Shown here: one piece after another, positions 1 to 5,065 of the stretch
Layout: the number at the start of each line of letters is the position of its first letter
Position numbering within the stretch: position 1 is the first letter of the stretch
Source: Caldilineae bacterium
GTDB taxonomy: Bacteria > Chloroflexota > Anaerolineae > J102
Reading direction: 5' to 3'
Assembly: GCA_011176555.1 (NCBI GenBank)
Contig: DUEF01000107.1
Coordinates: 1-5,065, forward strand
Length of the DNA stretch: 5,065 nucleotides
Made by a program: the position numbers and the translations under genes
Notes under the pieces: model-generated
Database searches by the model: none
What the model saw: only the letters and a program-made list of their open reading frames with translations
Told to the model about the DNA's origin: nothing

Positions 1-1318
1 CGGCGTTGTAGGTGGCTGCAAAAGCGCTGGCGGCATTTTTCGTCGTGCCGAAATGGGCCAGCACTTGCGTGCCGTCGATGCCCCGCCACCAGAAAGAATC
101 GTAAGGAAAACGGTTGTACTGACTCCAACCGATCTTGATGGTGAAGAAATAGTCGAGCCCGGCCTCCCGGATGAGCTGCGGCAGGCTCCAGGGGAAACCA
201 AAGACATCAGGCAGCCACAATACCGGCGATTCGGCGTCCGGCCCGAAGTGCTCCCGAAAATACGCCCGGCCCAACAAAAATTGCCGGGCCAGGGATTCAG
301 GCCCGGAGAGATTGCAATCCGCTTCGACCCACATCCCGCCCATTGGCTCCCACCGCCCTTCCTCGACCCGAGCCTGAATCGCGGCAAAGAGCGCCGGATC
401 GTCTTCCCGCACGTACTCGTAAAGCTGCGGTTGACTCTGCCCAAACACGAAATCGGGGAAGCGCTCCATCAAACGCAGGACGTTGGTGAAGGTGCGGCGC
501 GCTTTCTGGCGGGTCTGGGCCAGCGTCCACAACCAGGCCACATCGATGTGGGCGTGTCCGATGGCGGTGATGTCCACATCCAGGGGCGGCCCGGCGCGGC
601 TCACACCTTGTTGCAGGATGGCCAGAGCCTGGCGGACAGTCTCGTAAAAAGCGTCCCCCACTGGCTCGCGGATGTCCAGCGTCGTGAAGGCGTCGCTCAG
701 CGCGGTGAGAAGGTGATGACGGGTGGGGTTGTCGTCGTCCAGGGCGTCGGCCAGGCCCAGAGCCACGCGAGCCAGGGCGACGAAGTCGCGCGTGGGCCGG
801 TGAACCTGCACAAGCTCGTTCGTCCCCATGATGAGCGGAGCGCGGGGCGGCGGCGTTCCGGCGCTGGCGTCGAAGCGCAACACCTGTGTCCCGCCCGTCC
901 AACCCAGCAACGCCAGATCATGCTCCCGACCATCGCACCATCTCCGATCAAGGATAACTTCCTGATGATGGCGGTCGCAACTGGCGACAGGTTCGCCATC
1001 GATGAAGACCAACGCCTCTGGATGAGAAAAATCCCCGGCCACGCCCAGCGGCAGGAGGAGGGCGACCGGCTCGGAGTCAGGCCAGGCGGTCGGGACGACG
1101 AAAGACGTTCGCAACAAGAAATCCTGGCCGGGTTCACCCCACATCGTGCCGGGTGGCAGCTCAACGCCCTGCACCTCACCGGGGAGTTCTGAGACCGGCT
1201 CTGCCAATGGCGTGAACTGAAAAGGTGGGAGCGGCTGACGCTGACGGTGCGTCAGTGCTTCCACCAACGTCAATCGCTGCGCGATATGGATGGCCGTCCA
1301 GCGGATTTGATGTCGCAT
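1..1318 (-). CDS. Alpha-mannosidase, glycoside hydrolase family 38 (N-terminal part; 3' end beyond window)
   Basis: Predicted retaining exo-alpha-mannosidase that releases mannose from alpha-mannosides. The window holds 439 codons from ATG at 1318 with no stop; family members are usually about 800-1050 residues, so roughly half is missing. Residues 1-240 match the non-catalytic N-terminal region, including the arginine/proline-rich start (HRQRQPLPPFQF, about 28-39) common in bacterial GH38 proteins. The catalytic domain opens with GHAHIDVAWLW (254-264); His257 and Asp259 correspond to the metal (usually zinc) ligands. WLPDVFGF (368-375) contains the expected nucleophile Asp371, also a metal ligand. 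GRWEPMGGMWVEAD (321-334) is also family-typical. The last metal-binding His and the C-terminal beta domains lie off the window. No signal peptide or hydrophobic start is visible, so it is probably cytoplasmic, acting on sugar brought in by the upstream transporter. The start lies 9 nt after the ATPase stop, in the same frame and with only a weak Shine-Dalgarno sequence, suggesting translational coupling. The family call is very secure; exact linkage specificity cannot be read. Confidence 0.95.
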   Translation of the reverse strand, partial: MRHQIRWTAIHIAQRLTLVEALTHRQRQPLPPFQFTPLAEPVSELPGEVQGVELPPGTMWGEPGQDFLLRTSFVVPTAWPDSEPVALLLPLGVAGDFSHPEALVFIDGEPVASCDRHHQEVILDRRWCDGREHDLALLGWTGGTQVLRFDASAGTPPPRAPLIMGTNELVQVHRPTRDFVALARVALGLADALDDDNPTRHHLLTALSDAFTTLDIREPVGDAFYETVRQALAILQQGVSRAGPPLDVDITAIGHAHIDVAWLWTLAQTRQKARRTFTNVLRLMERFPDFVFGQSQPQLYEYVREDDPALFAAIQARVEEGRWEPMGGMWVEADCNLSGPESLARQFLLGRAYFREHFGPDAESPVLWLPDVFGFPWSLPQLIREAGLDYFFTIKIGWSQYNRFPYDSFWWRGIDGTQVLAHFGTTKNAASAFAATYNA

Positions 1319-1327
1319 TTGCGCCGC

Positions 1328-2431
1328 TCAACCCGATTCTGGTCGATCGATGGCTTGTGTGGTTTGGGGATCGAAAAAATGCAGAGAACGTTGATTGAAA
1401 TCGATGTGAATGCGATCGCCAGCCGAAACGGGGGGATGGGTGGGCGCGACGATCTTGACGATCTTGTTAGCGAACTCAAAAGAAATAACCTGGTGAGAAC
1501 CCTGAGGCTCCACCACCAGGACATCGGTCGAGAGCAGGGCGTCTGCCTCATCCACCAGGAGGATGTTTTCAGGCCTTACGCCGATCACCAGATCTCGCTT
1601 GCCATAAGCCTGAAGCAAGGCCGCGTTTTCCGGGCTCAGGGCCATATCGAAACGCGGGTTGACCACGTGAAGCGTCCCGTTGGCTCGCCGTATCTCACCG
1701 TCGAAGAAATTCGTGGGGGGGGTGCCGATAAAGTCGGCGACGAACATGTTGGCGCTATTGTCATACACTTCTTCCGGCGTTCCCATCTGTTCGATCTCGC
1801 CTTCTCGCATGATGACGATCCGATCAGCGACGCTCATGGCTTCTGATTGATCATGGGTGACGAAGATGGTAGTCGCTTCAGTTTTGGCGTGGATGGCCTT
1901 CAACTCGGTGCGCATGGCCACGCGTAGCTTTGCATCCAGATTAGAAAGCGGTTCATCCATCAGAAACACTTCGGGGTAGACAGCAATGGCGCGGGTCACG
2001 GCCACGCGCTGCTGTTGTCCGCCCGATAACTGGGTGGGATAACGGTCCAGGAGTTCGCCGATGCTCGTCATTTCCGCTACATCCTTGACGATTTTATCGA
2101 TCTCCTGCTTGGACATCTTCTTGAGCCGCAGCGGGTAAGCGATATTGTCGTACACCGTCATGTGCGGCCACACCGCGTAATTCTGGAAAACCATGCTGAC
2201 ATTGCGCTTGCGCGGCGGCAAGTCGGTGATCTCCCGGTCGCCAAGAAAGATGGTTCCCTCGGTCACCTCTTCCAGGCCAGCGATCATGCGCATGGTCGTC
2301 GTTTTTCCGCAGCCCGAGGGGCCGAGCAGAACCAAAAATTCCCGATCATGAACCTGGAGATTCAGATCATTGACTGCGACGACATTTTTGCCAAAACGTT
2401 TTGTGAGATGGTTCAAGTACACTTCTGCCAT
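1328..2431 (-). CDS. ABC transporter ATP-binding protein, MalK/UgpC/MsmX-like (CUT1 sugar importer)
   Basis: Complete 367-residue cytoplasmic ATPase that would dimerise and drive sugar import through the two permeases encoded just upstream. All nucleotide-binding motifs are intact: Walker A GPSGCGKTT (37-45), Q-loop Gln83, signature LSGGQQQR (135-142), Walker B VFLMDE (155-160), D-loop SNLD (163-166) and switch His193. After the ATPase domain, about residue 237 onward forms the regulatory/TOBE-type region typical of MalK relatives, with the family motif GVRPENI (284-290). Length matches the family (about 360-375). ATG at 2431 is preceded by AGGAG with 6 nt spacing; this site overlaps the stop of the upstream permease gene. 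The ATPase is encoded inside the operon, whereas many Gram-positive CUT1 systems share an ATPase encoded elsewhere. The signature is followed by VAVTRAIA rather than the commoner ALxRAI, a mild variation. A C8 run on the coding strand (1715-1722) lies within the GTPPTNF segment, but the frame is intact. Substrate cannot be inferred from this protein alone. Confidence 0.97.
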   Translation of the reverse strand: MAEVYLNHLTKRFGKNVVAVNDLNLQVHDREFLVLLGPSGCGKTTTMRMIAGLEEVTEGTIFLGDREITDLPPRKRNVSMVFQNYAVWPHMTVYDNIAYPLRLKKMSKQEIDKIVKDVAEMTSIGELLDRYPTQLSGGQQQRVAVTRAIAVYPEVFLMDEPLSNLDAKLRVAMRTELKAIHAKTEATTIFVTHDQSEAMSVADRIVIMREGEIEQMGTPEEVYDNSANMFVADFIGTPPTNFFDGEIRRANGTLHVVNPRFDMALSPENAALLQAYGKRDLVIGVRPENILLVDEADALLSTDVLVVEPQGSHQVISFEFANKIVKIVAPTHPPVSAGDRIHIDFNQRSLHFFDPQTTQAIDRPESG

Positions 2432-2437
2432 ACGGCG

Positions 2438-2442
2438 CTCCT
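2438..2442 (-). promoter_or_regulatory. Shine-Dalgarno site of the ATPase gene, overlapping the upstream stop
   Basis: AGGAG lies 6 nt before the ATG at 2431 and shares bases with the TAG stop (2441-2443) of the preceding permease gene. It supports the chosen ATPase start and suggests that ribosomes ending one gene can reinitiate on the next. Confidence 0.8.
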
Positions 2443-3499
2443 AAACTCTCATGCCGCCCCACATCTGATTGATGTATTTGCGGATGAAGAAAGTGAAAAA
2501 GACGGCCGGCACTGCCATAGCGATACCGCCGGCCGCGGCCAGATTCACCTGCCCGGTAGCTCCCAGCAAAGTCTGGTAAACCACAACGGAGAAGGTGGGG
2601 TTGAACTGAGTAAGGATGATAGCGGCTACGGTTTCATTCCACGCCCCCAGAAAAGCGTACATGGCCGCCGCGGCCAGGCCGGGAAATGCCAGGGGCAGCG
2701 TGATGCGAACGAAGGACTGGAGCTTTGTGGCGCCAAAGACCTGGGCCGCTTCTTCCATCGAGACGGGTATCCCCAAAAAGATGCTGGCTGTGATCCACAC
2801 TGTCAATCCAATCGATCCCACCGAATAGATCAACGCCAGCCCCATGGGTTGGTCGTAAAGCCCCATGTTGGCCAAAATGAGGACCATGGGGATGGCGATG
2901 GCCACGCCGGGAAACATGCGTACAAACAGGACGCTGAACTTCAGGGCGTCCCGTCCGCGAAAGAGGTAACGGGCGAAGGCATAGCCCGCCATACCGCCGA
3001 TGACCAGCGATATCACAATCGTGATCAGAGCGATCTGGATGCTACGCATCAAGGCGGGCACAGCATCCCGCGTCACCCGGAAAAAAGTCTCGTAGTTGTA
3101 CAACAGGTTTCTGGGCTGCGTAAAGAAAACCTCTTCTTCGCCTGATGACTCAAGGCGGGCAATCTGCTCTGCGAGCTCCTCGTCCGTGATCTTGGTTCCC
3201 AGGATAGACTGGATGTACACCCGCATCTTGTCCAGGTCGTTGGTGTCCAGCACGGTTGCATAATCATCCTCACTCCGCTCCCAAACACTGAGCAGATAGC
3301 CACGTTCGCCATATCCCAGTTTTAAGTCTGTCTTCAAAGCTGGCGTCATAGGCAAAGGGAATTGGTAGGCCTCGCGCGTGGATAAGAAAGACAGCGTCAC
3401 CAGGAAATACACCGGCAGGAGAATGCCGACGAGAAGCGTCGTGACAAAAAGATAGAAAATTGTTTTGCGCGCCGCTTTGTTGATGCTTTTCGAAGTCAT
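2441..3499 (-). CDS. ABC transporter permease, MalG-like, with long extracytoplasmic insert
   Basis: Complete 352-residue inner-membrane permease, the second channel subunit of the CUT1 importer. Six hydrophobic segments are visible at about 13-38, 151-178, 186-210, 219-243, 272-294 and 318-340. The cytoplasmic coupling loop that contacts the ATPase is canonical: E250-A251-A252, G256, I266, L268-P269 (EAA-X3-G-X9-I-X-LP). The protein is longer than ordinary MalG relatives (about 270-300) because about 80 extra, mostly charged residues (roughly 51-133) lie between transmembrane segment 1 and the NYETFF motif (135-140), which resembles the usual NYxxLF before segment 2. This insert should face the outside and may touch the binding protein. 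ATG at 3499 overlaps the stop of the upstream permease as ATGA (4 nt) and has GAGG 7 nt upstream, so coupled translation is likely. The ATPase gene follows after 9 nt. Family assignment is secure; substrate is inferred only from the downstream mannosidase. Confidence 0.96.
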   Translation of the reverse strand: MTSKSINKAARKTIFYLFVTTLLVGILLPVYFLVTLSFLSTREAYQFPLPMTPALKTDLKLGYGERGYLLSVWERSEDDYATVLDTNDLDKMRVYIQSILGTKITDEELAEQIARLESSGEEEVFFTQPRNLLYNYETFFRVTRDAVPALMRSIQIALITIVISLVIGGMAGYAFARYLFRGRDALKFSVLFVRMFPGVAIAIPMVLILANMGLYDQPMGLALIYSVGSIGLTVWITASIFLGIPVSMEEAAQVFGATKLQSFVRITLPLAFPGLAAAAMYAFLGAWNETVAAIILTQFNPTFSVVVYQTLLGATGQVNLAAAGGIAMAVPAVFFTFFIRKYINQMWGGMRV

Positions 3500-4416
3500 A
3501 CTGCATCCTCACGATGCTTGAAAGCGCCGGAAACGTAGAGATAGAAAAATGCGGCAATCGATACCAAGATCGAGACAATGACGGTGTAGCCGGTAGCCAT
3601 CTGGTAACTGATATCCAGACCTGGCACTTCTTCATGGTAGTACACGATCCGCTCCACCAGCACCGGCAACCGCCCAAAGCCGAGGAGCAAAACGATAATG
3701 AGCCAGATCTGTATCGCCGAGATAAGCCGCAAGATCACCGCAGTCTGGATGGTGGAACTCAGCATGGGAATCGTGATCTTACGCAGCACCGTGAAATAAT
3801 TGCCCCCGAACACATAACCCGCCTCCTCGGCTTCCTTGGGGATATTCTGTAGACCCGCTAACAAAATAATCATCACAGAGGGGATGACCGTCCAGGCGTC
3901 CACCAGGATGATAATGGCCAAAAGCCTGGCCTTGGTGGCGTCGTAGCCTCCCAACCAAAATATCTTCTGTCCTTCATCTAAAATGCCAAGATGAAAGAGC
4001 AAGCTGTTGAGCCAGCCGTGCGGCGTCAGTCCGGTTTGCCACATGGCGGCGGCAGCCACTGCCGGGAGCGCCATGGGAATGATGACCAGAAACAAAAAAT
4101 AACTGGAACCCCAAAATTTCCGGTTGATGAGCAACGCCAACGCCAGCGCCGCGAAAAACTCCAGGGTGACGGAAACGACAACAATGATGGCTGTATTCCA
4201 AAAAGCGGGCCAAAAGGTCGGATCCTGAAACACCATGGCGAAATTGCCGAGGGTGAAACCGCCGGTATTGATGTCCGTAAAACTCCCCACCAGCACGTTG
4301 ATGACAGGCCGCACCCAGAAGAAGATGTAGTAGATTACGACAGGCAGGATGAGCAAGTACGGAACGATCTTCTTCTGCCGCCGCTTAAAGGATTTGGAAT
4401 GCAGAACATTTACCAT
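3496..4416 (-). CDS. ABC transporter permease, MalF/UgpA-like (CUT1 sugar importer)
   Basis: Complete 306-residue inner-membrane permease, the first channel subunit. The N-terminus is basic (KSFKRRQKK, 8-16) and is followed by hydrophobic segments at about 18-44, 72-97, 105-127, 165-188, 222-247 and 275-296, the usual six-helix plan. It lacks the large periplasmic P2 domain of E. coli MalF and so resembles the short UgpA/MsmF-type proteins. The coupling loop reads E198-A199-G200, G204, I214, I216-P217. This matches EAA-X3-G-X9-I-X-LP except that the third alanine is glycine and the leucine is isoleucine, small conservative changes unlikely to prevent coupling. ATG at 4416 has a purine-rich AAGGGAAG site just upstream (4422-4429, 5 nt from the start codon), which supports this start. 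The gene begins 111 bp after the binding-protein gene, across a hairpin-rich spacer, and its stop overlaps the start of the next permease. Confidence 0.96.
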   Translation of the reverse strand: MVNVLHSKSFKRRQKKIVPYLLILPVVIYYIFFWVRPVINVLVGSFTDINTGGFTLGNFAMVFQDPTFWPAFWNTAIIVVVSVTLEFFAALALALLINRKFWGSSYFLFLVIIPMALPAVAAAAMWQTGLTPHGWLNSLLFHLGILDEGQKIFWLGGYDATKARLLAIIILVDAWTVIPSVMIILLAGLQNIPKEAEEAGYVFGGNYFTVLRKITIPMLSSTIQTAVILRLISAIQIWLIIVLLLGFGRLPVLVERIVYYHEEVPGLDISYQMATGYTVIVSILVSIAAFFYLYVSGAFKHREDAV

Positions 4417-4440
4417 TCGAGCTTCCCTTTGTTACACCTG

Positions 4441-4477
4441 CGGGATAGAGCCGGAACAAAAATCCGGCTCTATCCCG
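4441..4477 (-). promoter_or_regulatory. Perfect 15-bp inverted repeat in the spacer between binding-protein and permease genes
   Basis: Arms 4441-4455 and 4463-4477 are perfectly complementary (15 bp, mostly G/C), with a 7-nt loop that is T-rich on the transcribed strand. In the mRNA this would be a very stable hairpin ending 24 nt before the permease start codon. No U-run follows the stem on either strand, so it does not look like a standard Rho-independent terminator. Its place after a binding-protein gene and before the permease genes fits an RNA-stability or partial-readthrough element that yields more binding protein than membrane subunits, as known for the malE-malF spacer of E. coli. 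That role is inferred. Confidence 0.7.
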
Positions 4478-4504
4478 GTTGATATCCGGGGAATATCCCG
4501 GTTG
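4471..4504. repeat. Two direct copies of an 11-bp sequence, 23 bp apart
   Basis: TATCCCGGTTG occurs at 4471-4481 and again at 4494-4504. The first copy overlaps the right arm of the large hairpin. Its last six bases (CGGTTG) occur a third time at 4508-4513. This could be a short duplication, part of a repetitive intergenic element, or a protein-binding site pair; the sequence alone does not decide. Confidence 0.5.
4486..4501 (-). promoter_or_regulatory. Weak third inverted repeat in the same spacer
   Basis: CCGGG (4486-4490) and CCCGG (4497-4501) can pair as a 5-bp stem with a 6-nt loop, between the two better hairpins. On its own this could be chance; it is listed because three hairpins in a row fill most of the 111-bp spacer. 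Confidence 0.3.
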
Positions 4505-4520
4505 TTTCGGTTGCCGAAAC
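4504..4520 (-). promoter_or_regulatory. Small hairpin just after the binding-protein stop codon
   Basis: GTTTCGG (4504-4510) and CCGAAAC (4514-4520) form a perfect 7-bp stem with a 3-nt loop, starting 7 nt after the stop codon of the binding-protein gene. No U-tract follows directly. It probably adds to 3'-end protection of the upstream message together with the larger hairpin, but this is inference from position only. Confidence 0.5.
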
Positions 4521-4527
4521 CTGAATG

Positions 4528-5065
4528 CTACTTCAGGAGGGCGTCGATGCAGGCTTGAGCGGCGTCTGCGCGTTCCTGCGTCACTTCTTGTCCCGCCAAG
4601 AGCGTATCCTGGAACAGGTCATCGAGGCACTTCTTGACCGCACCCCAATCCTGGTAGTTGCCGGCGGGCACGCCAGAAGCGATCCCGTTATCCAGCACAA
4701 GGATGGCTTTCTTGATGACTTCGTCGGTGGGGTCATCGCCCAGGTAGTCAATCGCTTCCTGCACGGGCGGGATGAAGCCGCCAGTGCCTTTGGAGATCTT
4801 CACCTGGACATCAGGGCGAGTGAGGTATTCGAGGAACTGGATGGCAAGATCCCTGTTGGGCGCGCCTTTCATCACGGCATAGCCGCTAACACCGGCGATC
4901 GTGCCAATGCCCTTTGGTCCAGCAGGAGCCGGCCCCAGCGTGAATTGCGTCTCGTTGGAGGAGTAGACCTGGCCAGCGCGAGCATTGTGGAAGACCGTAA
5001 GCCAGGCTTCTTCTCGCATCATGGGATCAACGCAGTTGTCCACATTGAGGATGCCGGGGATGAAA
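4528..5065 (-). CDS. Extracellular solute-binding protein, family 1 (MalE-like), C-terminal part; 5' end beyond window
   Basis: The last 178 residues of the sugar-capturing protein of the ABC importer, ending in TAG at 4528-4530. Reading is open to the window edge, and the first visible residues are FIPGILN. Family 1 binding proteins are usually 400-450 residues, so more than half, including any signal or lipoprotein peptide, is missing. Family-typical features are the GIGTIAGVSGYAVMKGAPN stretch (about 52-70), a strand of the second lobe, followed by AIQFLEYLTRPDVQ (about 74-87), the helix often seen as 'A..F..FL.s.e.Q' in this family, and the GGFIPPV segment (about 95-101). Three cysteines occur (11, 146 and 172 of the visible part); the last two could form a disulfide, which is only a guess. 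Its position directly upstream of two permeases and an ATPase fixes its role. Bound sugar cannot be read; an alpha-mannoside is inferred from the mannosidase at the operon's end. Confidence 0.92.
   Translation of the reverse strand, partial: FIPGILNVDNCVDPMMREEAWLTVFHNARAGQVYSSNETQFTLGPAPAGPKGIGTIAGVSGYAVMKGAPNRDLAIQFLEYLTRPDVQVKISKGTGGFIPPVQEAIDYLGDDPTDEVIKKAILVLDNGIASGVPAGNYQDWGAVKKCLDDLFQDTLLAGQEVTQERADAAQACIDALLK

Noticed and set aside
53..1192. Long plus-strand open frame of 379 codons
   Set aside because: It is antisense to the GH38 gene, whose minus-strand frame carries the unmistakable GHAHIDVAWLW and WLPDVFGF motifs. The plus-strand protein is low-complexity (rich in R, P, G, Q) with no recognisable domain, as expected for a shadow in GC-rich DNA.
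1247..1846. Plus-strand open frame of 199 codons
   Set aside because: It lies antisense to the ATPase C-terminal region and the mannosidase start, and shows no motif or operon context of its own.
2162..3145. Plus-strand open frame of 327 codons
   Set aside because: It spans the junction of the ATPase and permease genes on the opposite strand, is rich in H, Q, D and G, and has no domain-like pattern; the minus-strand genes fully explain the region.
4441..4477. Rho-independent terminator ending the binding-protein transcript
   Set aside because: The stem is strong, but neither strand has a T-run directly after it, and the downstream permeases need the same transcript unless a promoter lies in the short remaining spacer. 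A stability or attenuation role fits better.
4471..4513. Possible CRISPR-like repeats
   Set aside because: There are only two 11-bp copies and a 6-bp partial copy with short, irregular spacing; far too short and few for a CRISPR array.
1..5065. A previously undescribed system
   Set aside because: All five genes belong to well-known families in a familiar sugar-import layout; the novelty lies at most in the substrate, the hairpin spacer and the permease insert.

Overview
The window carries one compact, entirely minus-strand sugar-uptake and degradation operon, cut at both window edges. In transcription order, from high to low coordinates, it encodes: the C-terminal part of an extracellular solute-binding protein (4528-5065); a MalF-type permease (3496-4416); a MalG-type permease (2441-3499); a MalK/UgpC-type ATPase (1328-2431); and the N-terminal 439 residues of a glycoside hydrolase family 38 alpha-mannosidase (1-1318). 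The last four genes are packed with a 4-nt overlap or 9-nt gaps, so one transcript is very likely. The only sizeable non-coding stretch is the 111 bp between the binding protein and the first permease, and it holds a cluster of inverted repeats.

How the genes work together (inference from families): the binding protein captures an oligosaccharide outside the membrane, the two permeases form the channel, and the ATPase dimer powers import (CUT1 class of ABC importers). The alpha-mannosidase has no visible signal peptide and so probably works in the cytoplasm, removing mannose from the imported sugar. The mannosidase is the only gene here that points to a substrate, so alpha-mannosides (mannan- or N-glycan-derived fragments) are the best guess. 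The sequence does not prove this.

Organism: a bacterium of moderately high GC with tight operons and good Shine-Dalgarno sites before most genes. A CUT1 transporter beside a GH38 enzyme fits heterotrophic Chloroflexota, Thermotogota, Bacillota or Actinomycetota. Chloroflexota is my favoured but weakly supported guess, as no rRNA or other marker gene is present.

I found no mobile element, CRISPR array, tRNA, rRNA or clearly new system. The points most worth a second look are the hairpin cluster after the binding-protein gene, a long extracytoplasmic insert in the MalG-type permease, and the substrate prediction for the transporter.
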